A stretch of 64,000 bases of DNA, taken from Fulvivirga sediminis. Its GTDB lineage: Bacteria; Bacteroidota; Bacteroidia; Cytophagales; Cyclobacteriaceae. Shown here piece after piece: positions 47,436 through 55,486 of this stretch; the stretch's first letter is position 1; every line of letters starts with the position of its first letter. Made by a program: the position numbers and the translations under genes. The stretch is taken from assembly GCF_016757215.1 (NCBI RefSeq), contig NZ_JAESIY010000014.1:1-64000 (forward strand), written 5' to 3'. The notes beneath the pieces are model-generated. The model made no database searches and was not told the DNA's origin. It saw nothing but the letters and a program-made list of their open reading frames with translations.

Positions 47436-47528
47436 CATGAACTTCTTTTAAGAAGCACGAATAAAATGATTTTAAAATGATCAATCAATAGGCCTAATAC
47501 ACCAAATCAAGAGAATAGTTCGTGCTTT

Positions 47529-49121
47529 CTAATCTTCCACCTTATATACTCTGGCCACGTCATTTCTATGAATTCTTGGATTGAAGAAATGCAGTAACTG
47601 ATCAAAGTGAGAAGGATTTATTTCTGTTTCCAACTGTAGCTTCTTTCCTGGAAACAAAGCATCTACACGCTTTTTACGATCTTCAAAATTTTGATCTCCT
47701 TTAAAAATAACATAGTTGGGACTTTTCTGCACACTATCCATCTCCATTTGGAGTTCTTGCACGGTCTTATCTGATCCTAGGCTAAAAACCATCTTATAAT
47801 CCGGCTCCAGATACTTTTTTGTGGCTTTAACTTCCAATATTCCGCCTAAGTTATCTCTGAATTCATTATAATCTACACAGCCAGTCCCCATATAATACAC
47901 CGGGACTTGCTTTACAGACCCCCTCTCACTTTCTACAATAACACTACGCACATCATTTTTATGATATAGATAATACATAGGCTCCACCCTGTCTCTTTTT
48001 GTAAAAGTAAGAGACATAGCTACTGCTGCTGTTATATTAATGCCCCAGAAAAAAGTCCACATCCCTCTATGCAATTTCTGATGTTTCAGCCAAAATTTTG
48101 ATTTAGCCACAAAATCATTCCAACCAATTATGCCTATAATGATTAGCATAGGATACATAGGCAGGATAAAGCGTTCTTGCTTATTGGGAAATAAACTATG
48201 TACTAAAAAGAAGATAATAATTCCCACGTACATCATTGGCTCAATCTTCCTTCCCTTTAAAAATCCCCAAAGGATAAACACGCTCACTGGAGGCACTAAA
48301 AACCCGAAAGTAGTGAGTAAAAACTTGTGAGGACCGCCAGTAATGTAGTTATAAGCATTCTCACTATTATAGGTAAAATAGTCTACCACATACTGAAAAG
48401 GATAATCAAAGAATATAATATCAGGTATACCTATTATTATAAATGCGGTTATAAGAAACCCGAGCGTAAAAACTAAGCTACCTACCCATTCTTTTCTAAA
48501 AAGAAATATAATGCCTATACCTCCTGCAAATAGTACCGTATGCATCCTAACAACAAAAGCCAGCCCGAACAATGCGCCTGCAACAAAAAATATAAAAGTC
48601 TTTCGTTTATCCCTGTGTTTTAATAATAGGTAAAAGGCACCAAGCATAGGAGGGACACAAACCAACTCCGCCAAAAATTTAACACTTAAATAAGGCATAA
48701 ACCACAGTAAAGCTAGCATCCACCCCACCAGGTTAGCTGCTTTTCTGTTAGATAGCATAAAAGTGATCTTATAGGCAAAATATATGGTTAGCAGCGAGTA
48801 AAAGGCATGAAAAATCCTTAAAACCGTAGTTTTCACGATAGGATCCATAACACCTACACCTTCCATCAACCATATAAATACGGCATTAATACCAGCATAA
48901 AACATGCTATGTTTGGGCGGATGATCTGACTCAAGCCAGTGAGGTATACCACTAGCCCAGTGCTGAGCGACTCGGGTAACACAAAAGTGATCATCATGAA
49001 AAGCATAGCCTTCTGAGAAAAATGAAGCCAGCAACCTTAAGAATAAGCCTACAGCTAAAATTACCGTCAGAGGATTACTTTGTATGTACTGCCTCCAGGA
49101 GGAATTACCTAAATTAGTCAA
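47529..49121 (-). CDS. Multi-pass membrane glycosyltransferase (GT22/ALG9-like)
   Basis: This encodes 530 residues. It begins with TTG (MTNLGNSS...); no better ATG is near. About ten membrane helices follow. An early lumenal loop has the acidic motif HDDHF, and SLFPNKQERFILPMYPMLIII resembles the HKEERF-P signature of GT22 mannosyltransferases (ALG9, PIG-B). Such enzymes take sugar from lipid-linked donors in the periplasm. A soluble C-terminal domain (about 370-530) is unassigned. It lies 49 bp downstream of the GT4 gene on the same strand, so both probably serve one glycan pathway. Acceptor and sugar are unknown. Confidence 0.75.
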   Translation of the reverse strand: MTNLGNSSWRQYIQSNPLTVILAVGLFLRLLASFFSEGYAFHDDHFCVTRVAQHWASGIPHWLESDHPPKHSMFYAGINAVFIWLMEGVGVMDPIVKTTVLRIFHAFYSLLTIYFAYKITFMLSNRKAANLVGWMLALLWFMPYLSVKFLAELVCVPPMLGAFYLLLKHRDKRKTFIFFVAGALFGLAFVVRMHTVLFAGGIGIIFLFRKEWVGSLVFTLGFLITAFIIIGIPDIIFFDYPFQYVVDYFTYNSENAYNYITGGPHKFLLTTFGFLVPPVSVFILWGFLKGRKIEPMMYVGIIIFFLVHSLFPNKQERFILPMYPMLIIIGIIGWNDFVAKSKFWLKHQKLHRGMWTFFWGINITAAVAMSLTFTKRDRVEPMYYLYHKNDVRSVIVESERGSVKQVPVYYMGTGCVDYNEFRDNLGGILEVKATKKYLEPDYKMVFSLGSDKTVQELQMEMDSVQKSPNYVIFKGDQNFEDRKKRVDALFPGKKLQLETEINPSHFDQLLHFFNPRIHRNDVARVYKVED

Positions 49122-49170
49122 ACCTTATAAATTTAATAATTGGCAAAACTAATTTTTTAATTCCTTGAAA

Positions 49171-50289
49171 TCAAGGAGCTGAGAGGTGAGCGGAAGTAAT
49201 AGTCTCAGTCTGAGAATATAATAGATTATTAAAAAGATCTTCAAAATTCAATACTGTTCTGTTAACTGAAAATTCCTGTGCTGTCTTATACCCTTCTACT
49301 TTCAGCTGTTCTGACAGTTCAGTATCATGGTAAACAGCCATTAATGAAGATGAAAGTTCTCCTATATTATTATCCTGAAATAGTAATCCGTTTTCTCTAT
49401 CTCTGATCAAATCTAAGTTACCGGCCAATGAAGTAGCTATTACAGGCACTTTAAGGTACATAGCCTCCAACAACGCCTGAGACAACCCTTCCATTCTTGA
49501 GGGAAGCACTTTCACATCAAAAATCTTGTAATAAGCCAAAATGTGATCCTGACCTACCATTCCTTCAAAGAAAATATCATGTTTTAAATCAAACTTTTGG
49601 ATTAATTTTCTAAACTCTGGAGTTTCTTCAATTCCTACAAAAATAACTTTTGCCCTAAAGTCCAAATCAGCCAGAGCTCGTAGAAGCTGCCCTTGCTCTT
49701 TAATACGCGCCACACAGCCTATCACAAAATCTACAGACTTAATACCAAACTTATCCTTTAATCTCTCCACCTGCAAAAGGTCAATATTGGCATATTTTTC
49801 AGGAGGGGTTCCGTTATATATGACTTCTATTTTATGTTCAGCAATGCCTTTTTCTAACAATGACTTTTTTATACCTTCACTCACCGCTACTATCTTATCA
49901 GCCCCTCGCATATAAAAAAGGCTCTGTATCCCTCCTAAACTCTTAGAAACCTGTCTACGGGTATGTACTATTTTTACTGGCAACTGATATTTCCATTTCG
50001 CCAAAATTGAGGTATAGCGATCTTTGCCTGACTGCGCGTTAATAATACTAATACTATATTTACTCACAGCATCTTTAATTTGCCTCATATTTTCGGCATC
50101 CCACTTAGAAGCAAAGGTCATAGCAATTACATGCACCTTGCTCTGATTTAGGGTATTATATATTAATGAATCTTTTCTGCAGCCTACATAGATATTGTGT
50201 CCCTTACGTGCCAAGCCCTGCGTGAGATAGATAATAGAATTCGTAGACCCTGCAATATCTCCCTGATAGGTCAAAAATAATATGTTCAT
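49171..50289 (-). CDS. GT4-family glycosyltransferase
   Basis: This encodes 372 residues with two Rossmann-like domains. The N-terminal part opens MNILFLTYQGDIAGSTNSI and the C-terminal donor domain has DVKVLPSRMEGLSQALLEAMYLKVPVIAT, with the E-x7-E element of GT-B/GT4 enzymes. It transfers sugar from a nucleotide donor in the cytoplasm, in glycan or lipopolysaccharide-like synthesis. It is followed by the membrane glycosyltransferase. Its start codon is preceded by a 17-bp hairpin containing GGAGGAG at ideal Shine-Dalgarno spacing, so translation may be controlled by RNA folding. The substrate is unknown. Confidence 0.88.
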   Translation of the reverse strand: MNILFLTYQGDIAGSTNSIIYLTQGLARKGHNIYVGCRKDSLIYNTLNQSKVHVIAMTFASKWDAENMRQIKDAVSKYSISIINAQSGKDRYTSILAKWKYQLPVKIVHTRRQVSKSLGGIQSLFYMRGADKIVAVSEGIKKSLLEKGIAEHKIEVIYNGTPPEKYANIDLLQVERLKDKFGIKSVDFVIGCVARIKEQGQLLRALADLDFRAKVIFVGIEETPEFRKLIQKFDLKHDIFFEGMVGQDHILAYYKIFDVKVLPSRMEGLSQALLEAMYLKVPVIATSLAGNLDLIRDRENGLLFQDNNIGELSSSLMAVYHDTELSEQLKVEGYKTAQEFSVNRTVLNFEDLFNNLLYSQTETITSAHLSAP

Positions 50290-50292
50290 AAT

Positions 50293-50334
50293 AGAGCTCC
50301 TCCAAATGCAAACATTCGCATTTAGAGGAGCTCT
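50293..50334 (-). promoter_or_regulatory. Hairpin sequestering the GT4 ribosome-binding site
   Basis: On the minus strand AGAGCTCCTCTAAATGC pairs with GCATTTGGAGGAGCTCT at 16 of 17 positions, the other being a U-G wobble, with an 8-base loop. GGAGGAG (minus 50303-50297) lies in the 3' arm, 7 bases before the ATG at 50289. A clean Shine-Dalgarno is rare in this phylum; placed here it suggests an RNA switch such as a thermometer. Confidence 0.55.
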
Positions 50335-50526
50335 ATAAAAACAATACAGTTATGAATGTTTTAAGTTTTTATTCCGATTTTGAAGATTTATTTACTGTTA
50401 TCCTTAAAATTAAGATTACATGAAGTAAAGTAGAGCCTCAAGTACTTTAGAGTAAGATCTAAAAATCCATATTACTAAAATGTAGTATATTGATTAAGAG
50501 ATATTTAATTCAATATTATTGCAGTA

Positions 50527-52203
50527 TTATGTCTGTTTAGCTTCAGCTTCTCTTAATTCTCTTCTTAGAATTTTTCCTACATTAGATTTAGGTAATTCAT
50601 CTTTAAACTCAATCTTTTTAGGTCTCTTATATCCCGTGAGATTTTCTTTACAGAAATCTTTTAATTCTTGTTCTGTGAGCGAACTATCTTTTTTCACTAC
50701 AAATATTTTAACCACCTCTGTTGATCGCTCATCAGCTACTCCTACAGCCGCTACTTCAGCCACTTTGGGATGATTGGCTACAATATTTTCTATTTCGTTA
50801 GGATACACATTAAAGCCTGAAACATTAATCATATCTTTTTTACGATCTACAATTTTGAAGAAGCCTTCCTCATCCATCATGCCCATATCACCTGTTCTAA
50901 ACCAGCCTCCTGAGAAAAATACCCCTTCATTACTTTTATTCCAATATCCAGACATGATCTGCGGACCTCGAGCACATATTTCTCCCACTTCTCCATCTGC
51001 CAATTTATTGCCATCCTCATCAAAAACAGCCATTTCAGTGCCTGGTGTTGGCAAACCTATGGTACCCAGACGATGTTTACCATCCAAAGGGTTTACGGAC
51101 AATACAGGAGAAGTCTCACTGAGGCCATACCCTTCTACCAGAGGAGATTTAGTAACAGACTCCCATTTTTTAGCAACAGCGTCTTGTACCGCCATGCCTC
51201 CACCAATACTGGTTTTTAAATGACTAAAGTCAACACTCTGAAAGTCCGATTGATTCAAAAGCCCATTAAACAACGTATTTACACCTGTCATTAGCGTAAA
51301 CTTATATTTCTTTAATTCCTTAATGAACCCACTCATATCTCTTGGATTTGTGATGAGCACACTTTTAGCCCCAACTCTAAACATGAATAATCCATTAACA
51401 GACAAGGCAAAAATATGGTATAAAGGAATAGCCGTGATCATTGTCTCTGGCTTGTCTTTCTCCAAAAGAGGGTAAAACCAATGAGTAATCTGTTTTGTAT
51501 GGGCTATTATATTTCCATGCGATAGTTGAGCTCCTTTAGACACACCAGTAGTACCTCCTGTATACTGTAAGAAAGCCAAGTCTTCACCAGTTACCTCAGG
51601 GCGGGTATAACTCATCTCTTTACCTTCCTTCAGCACATCTTTAAACTTTTTAGCCTTCGGAATATGGAACGAGGGTACCATTTTCTTAATATGCTTAACT
51701 ACAAAATTTACTGCAAACCCCTTAAGACCTCCAAATAGGTCACCTATCTCCGTAATGATAACATGTTCAATAGGTGTGTCTTTCAAAACCTTCTCCAAGT
51801 TACTGGCAAAATTTGCCACTATAATCACAGCCTTCACATCAGCATCTTTAAACTGATGTTCCATCTCTCTGGGAGTATATAATGGGTTAGTATTTACTAC
51901 TGTAAGGCCGGCACGCAGTGCGCCAATTAAAGCTATAGCATATTGCAGAAGATTGGGCATCTGTATAGCTACTCTATCTCCTTTTTGTAAGTGAAATTTA
52001 TTTTGTAAATAAGCGGCAAAATCTCTTGACAGTTGATCTACCTCTTTATAGGTGAGAGTTACATCCATATTTACATAAGCTTCTCGATCAGCATATCCTT
52101 TGAAGCCATCTTCAAACATCTCTAAAAGAGATTCATATTCCACCGTGCCTAACTCAGCTGGCACACCTTTAGGGTAACTCTTTATCCAAGGGAAATCACT
52201 CAT
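50527..52203 (-). CDS. AMP-forming long-chain fatty acid-CoA ligase
   Basis: This encodes 558 residues from MSDFPWIKSYPKG, the likely family start; an upstream ATG at 52224 would add 7. Adenylate-forming motifs: the P-loop YTGGTTGVSKGA, GYGLSETSP, GWFRTGDMG, DRKKDMINVSGFNVYPNEIE, and the C-terminal catalytic Lys in PKSNVGKILRREL. It activates fatty acid to acyl-CoA for degradation or lipid synthesis (FadD class). It lies upstream of the glycosyltransferases on the same strand but 190-240 bp away with the hairpin between, so it is probably a separate unit. The exact chain length is not readable. Confidence 0.92.
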   Translation of the reverse strand: MSDFPWIKSYPKGVPAELGTVEYESLLEMFEDGFKGYADREAYVNMDVTLTYKEVDQLSRDFAAYLQNKFHLQKGDRVAIQMPNLLQYAIALIGALRAGLTVVNTNPLYTPREMEHQFKDADVKAVIIVANFASNLEKVLKDTPIEHVIITEIGDLFGGLKGFAVNFVVKHIKKMVPSFHIPKAKKFKDVLKEGKEMSYTRPEVTGEDLAFLQYTGGTTGVSKGAQLSHGNIIAHTKQITHWFYPLLEKDKPETMITAIPLYHIFALSVNGLFMFRVGAKSVLITNPRDMSGFIKELKKYKFTLMTGVNTLFNGLLNQSDFQSVDFSHLKTSIGGGMAVQDAVAKKWESVTKSPLVEGYGLSETSPVLSVNPLDGKHRLGTIGLPTPGTEMAVFDEDGNKLADGEVGEICARGPQIMSGYWNKSNEGVFFSGGWFRTGDMGMMDEEGFFKIVDRKKDMINVSGFNVYPNEIENIVANHPKVAEVAAVGVADERSTEVVKIFVVKKDSSLTEQELKDFCKENLTGYKRPKKIEFKDELPKSNVGKILRRELREAEAKQT

Positions 52204-52528
52204 AAACAGTTTTATTTGATTCAATCGATTTCGAAAGTAGATAAAGATGCCGAAAAAAGGAAGAAATACCTTCTTTTCTAAATATGTTTATTCAAAAAAA
52301 AAGACAATTCTTGAATTAATTGAAACGAATAACGCTAATATGTAATGAAACCGCATTAGTCGGCATATCTATAACTATGGTTGTTTTAAAATTAGCGATG
52401 TACTAAAAATACTATAAAGTAGAATGCACAGGTATGATAAACTAAAGTGCTAAGCAAATACATTCAAATGCATAGGTGAAGTGTTTTTTTAAAGCCAAGT
52501 AAGTAAGTTTCGAGAATATAAGTTTACG

Positions 52529-52687
52529 TTAATCGTTGGTCACTAACCTTTCATTGTCAGGTTTGATTTCGGTTTTAACTATGCCATAATCAGCAGCCAC
52601 CGCTTTTATTTCATCAGTATAAAGTATGGAAAGAATTCCCATGACGGGTAGAATTATGCCCACGGTTTTAATAATCTTGTTTCTCAT
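52529..52687 (-). CDS. Small membrane peptide, 52 residues
   Basis: This short frame starts MRNKIIKTVGIILPVMGILS and ends PDNERLVTND. Residues about 5-23 form one membrane helix (or an uncleaved signal); the rest is polar and acidic. A promoter-like pair TTG (52746-52744), 21 bases, TAACTTTA (from 52722) lies upstream, next to a perfect GGGG-type palindrome, which argues that the gene is real. No known family is recognised. The size and layout suit a regulatory or stress membrane peptide. Confidence is limited by its length. Confidence 0.4.
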   Translation of the reverse strand: MRNKIIKTVGIILPVMGILSILYTDEIKAVAADYGIVKTEIKPDNERLVTND

Positions 52688-52743
52688 TTGATTAGGGTTT
52701 TCTGAATTTTAGTTTAAAGTTATAGACAAAAGGCAATTCATTT

Positions 52744-52760
52744 CAAGGGGAAATTCCCCT
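52744..52760 (-). promoter_or_regulatory. Palindromic operator-like site at the small-peptide promoter
   Basis: AGGGGAA-A-TTCCCCT (52746-52760) is a perfect 7-1-7 palindrome and adjoins the -33 TTG of the small membrane peptide gene. This position suits a repressor or activator site. Confidence 0.4.
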
Positions 52761-53072
52761 ATAAAACCTAATTATATTTACTTTCAAACACCATATTATA
52801 TTACTATACAAATGTTAGTTTGTAAGTATTTGGCTCATTTTTTCATCAAATGATCACTTCATACAACACATAAAAGGGTATTTTCCGCTTTTACAAACCA
52901 TGAAATGTCCACAATAAAAATCAGAACCAATTTGAAATTAAGCTGAAATTAAAGCCACATTATTGAATTGCTCCTATCTTCATAAGAGCAGTCAACTTAT
53001 TTCATGGTGTTATATTGCAAGGTTCGTTCCAGCGCTTATAATAAACTAAATCAGCTGGCAGAATGAGAATAA

Positions 53073-54122
53073 CTAATAACTGGCCGTAAGACTAACAACA
53101 AAAGGTGCAATTTTATCAAGAGCCATAACCTTTTCAACTGCATTTAATTTAATGGCCTCCTTAGGCATCCCAAAGACAATGCAGCTTTTTTCATCCTGAG
53201 CAATAGTATACGCCCCGGCTTGCTTCATAGCCAGAAGGCCTTTGGCTCCATCTCCCCCCATACCTGTCATGATTACGCCTATAGCATTTTTTCCTACGTA
53301 CTGGGCTGTGGAGTTAAAGAGAACATCCACCGAAGGTCTGTGTCGATTTACAGGCTCACCATCGGTAATGCTGACATAATAACGGGCCCCACTCCTTTTT
53401 ACATGCATATGTTTATTACCAGGAGCTATCAAGGCATGGCCCTTCAAGATACTATCATTATCAGAGGCTTCTTTTACAGTAATTTTACAAATGCTATTTA
53501 GCCTATTAGCAAAAGACTTCGTAAAAAGCTCCGGCATATGTTGCACTATGACTATTCCGGCACAATCTAAAGGCATACTTTGAAGAAAATCTAATAAAGC
53601 GATGGTTCCTCCCGTAGAAGCTCCAATAGCAATAATCTTTTCAGTGGTTTGCACCATACTCTTTGCTGCTGTAGGCACAGGCGCAGATAGCTGATTGGCA
53701 CTTAGCTTTTTTCGTAACACGACAGCTTTAGCCGCTCCCTTTACCACATCGATAATCTGCCCCTCTGACTGCTCTATAGCCTCTCGGCTAAATGATGATT
53801 TCTTAATAACATCTACTGCACCTAGCTCAAGAGCTTGAATAGCCGTTTCTGTACCTCTATCTGTAAGACTGGAAATAACAACTACCGGAATAGGCCGTTG
53901 AGACATGATTTTACGTAAAAAAGTAATTCCATCCATCCGTGGCATCTCTACATCTAGGGTAATCACATCCGGAATCTCCTGTGCTATCTTCTGGGCTGCA
54001 ATAAAAGGATCTGCAGCTGTACCCATTATTTCTATAGAAGGATCTTTACTTAGGGCATAGCTAAGTGCTTGCCTCATTACAGCGGAGTCATCTACTATCA
54101 AAACCTTTATCTTACTCTTCAT
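53073..54122 (-). CDS. cheB: Chemotaxis response regulator methylesterase/deamidase CheB
   Basis: This encodes 349 residues. The N-terminal receiver domain has the phosphorylation site D57 in [10 protein letters not shown]. The C-terminal methylesterase has the catalytic triad S169 (GASTGG), H195 (VQHMP) and D291 (TGMGGDG). It removes methyl groups from chemoreceptors (adaptation) when phosphorylated by CheA. It is the last gene of the chemosensory operon, 9 bp after cheD. The matching methyltransferase CheR and receptors are not in view. Full length, with all catalytic residues present. Confidence 0.95.
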   Translation of the reverse strand: MKSKIKVLIVDDSAVMRQALSYALSKDPSIEIMGTAADPFIAAQKIAQEIPDVITLDVEMPRMDGITFLRKIMSQRPIPVVVISSLTDRGTETAIQALELGAVDVIKKSSFSREAIEQSEGQIIDVVKGAAKAVVLRKKLSANQLSAPVPTAAKSMVQTTEKIIAIGASTGGTIALLDFLQSMPLDCAGIVIVQHMPELFTKSFANRLNSICKITVKEASDNDSILKGHALIAPGNKHMHVKRSGARYYVSITDGEPVNRHRPSVDVLFNSTAQYVGKNAIGVIMTGMGGDGAKGLLAMKQAGAYTIAQDEKSCIVFGMPKEAIKLNAVEKVMALDKIAPFVVSLTASY

Positions 54123-54131
54123 AAAAAATGT

Positions 54132-54599
54132 TCAATGCTTTACTACATATTTTAAAAGAACTTCACCTGTATTGGTATTAAAAAGAATCCTTCTTCCCTT
54201 TTCGCCTCCAACATTAGAAGCAATAATAGGAATTTTGTGTTCCTGCAACACATCTTTAGCTACCTGTATATTATTCTTTGCTATTGAAAAGTTAGTATTT
54301 TCTCCATACTGCGATGCACCACCAAAAATCTTAGCTATAAGATTTTCCTTTTTAGCTCCTAAATTCAACATCCTTTTTAAAAGCTTTTCAATAGCAATGT
54401 TGCCATATTTAGGAGAGGCCAGCCCTTCCCCTTTCCAAACGGGCATCATATAATGATTTATACCACCAAAATCTTTGACTTTATCAAACAGACACACGGC
54501 AACACAAGATCCCAGCACCGTCTGCACTATGGTCGGTTTACGCTCTGCATAGATCGCTGAAGACAGTAAAAAATATTTTTCAGGCTGCTGGGTAGTCAT
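54132..54599 (-). CDS. cheD: Chemoreceptor glutamine deamidase CheD
   Basis: This encodes 155 residues. The motif TVLGSCVAVCLFD contains the catalytic Cys (C32), and GGINHYMMP contains the His (H49), as in CheD enzymes that deamidate Gln residues of receptors and, in some species, assist CheC. The C-terminal part GGASQYGENTNFSIAKNN fits. It overlaps the preceding kinase-like gene by one base (TGATG), so it is translationally coupled, and CheB follows in 9 bp. Confidence 0.93.
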   Translation of the reverse strand: MTTQQPEKYFLLSSAIYAERKPTIVQTVLGSCVAVCLFDKVKDFGGINHYMMPVWKGEGLASPKYGNIAIEKLLKRMLNLGAKKENLIAKIFGGASQYGENTNFSIAKNNIQVAKDVLQEHKIPIIASNVGGEKGRRILFNTNTGEVLLKYVVKH

Positions 54600-55480
54600 C
54601 AGAACACTTCGTCATTACCAAATAAAAACTCATTCCATCCTTCCACTTGTGTATCTATCTCCTCATCGTTTTTAACTGATGGTAATGTAACTGTAAAGAC
54701 ACTTCCTTTTCCCTTGGAACTCTGTATCTCTACCGTACCGCTAAGTAATTCTATAATAGCATGTGTTACTGATAGCCCCAAGCCTTGCCCTCGATGCTGT
54801 TTTGTAGTACCATAATCTAACTGATAAAACCTTTCAAAAATCTTTTTTTGATCATTTTCACTTATGCCTATACCCATATCTTTGATATAGACCAATAAGT
54901 GATTATCCCTAAGCTCTGCGGATATTTCTATTTGCTGATCCGGCAGGCTATATTCAATGGCGTTAGAATAAATATTAGCAACCATAAGGTGAAACATGGC
55001 TACATCAGTGGTAAATGCTATCGGATCATCAGAGTGGACTTCTACTACTTTTAGATTCTTTTCTTTTGCTTTATATTCAAAAGAAGCGATCACATCTTTT
55101 ATGGTAGAAATAACATTTACCTTACCATACTCAGGCTCTATCATACCTGCTTCTAGCTCCGCAGCCATAAAAATATTACGCATCTGGAATTCAAGATTAA
55201 AAGCCTCATTATGAATCAAATAAGCATTCCTTTTTAACTTCTTCATATCCACCTCGTCTGCCTGCATCAGAAAGTCAGATATACCAAGAACAGCTGAAAG
55301 CGGGTTAGTAATCTCATTTCGAATGTTTGACAAGAAATTAGACTTCAACCGTTCTGACTGTTTTAACTGCTCTCCCAACCTCTTCACCTCCTGAAACATT
55401 TTCTGTTCATCATCAGACGACGAAGCCTTCAACAGCCTATCCCTTAACTCATTAATTAATTCTTCATTCGATAATTTCAT
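54599..55480 (-). CDS. Histidine kinase-like protein lacking the phospho-acceptor His
   Basis: This encodes 293 residues: an N-terminal coiled helix (about 1-45), a dimerization/H-box region and a HATPase domain. The H-box reads FLSNIRNEITNPLSAVLG, where S/M-H-E-x-x-x-P is expected: position 55 is Asn (codon AAT) instead of His. The ATP-binding side is kept: NIYSNAIEYSLP (N box), DMGIGIS (G1), GQGLGLSVTHAI (G2). It cannot autophosphorylate on the usual His; it may act as a pseudokinase or allosteric partner of CheA. It sits between cheA (6 bp) and cheD (1-base overlap). Confidence 0.85.
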   Translation of the reverse strand: MKLSNEELINELRDRLLKASSSDDEQKMFQEVKRLGEQLKQSERLKSNFLSNIRNEITNPLSAVLGISDFLMQADEVDMKKLKRNAYLIHNEAFNLEFQMRNIFMAAELEAGMIEPEYGKVNVISTIKDVIASFEYKAKEKNLKVVEVHSDDPIAFTTDVAMFHLMVANIYSNAIEYSLPDQQIEISAELRDNHLLVYIKDMGIGISENDQKKIFERFYQLDYGTTKQHRGQGLGLSVTHAIIELLSGTVEIQSSKGKGSVFTVTLPSVKNDEEIDTQVEGWNEFLFGNDEVF

Positions 55481-55486
55481 AAGCCC

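Larger units (their letters stand above)
52204..53072. other. AT-rich intergenic region containing a short membrane-peptide gene
   Basis: About 870 bp between the ligase start and the CheB stop. The only supported content is the 52-residue frame at 52529-52687 and its palindrome and promoter, listed separately. The rest is AT-rich, with no further gene or strong hairpin that I can defend. Confidence 0.4.
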
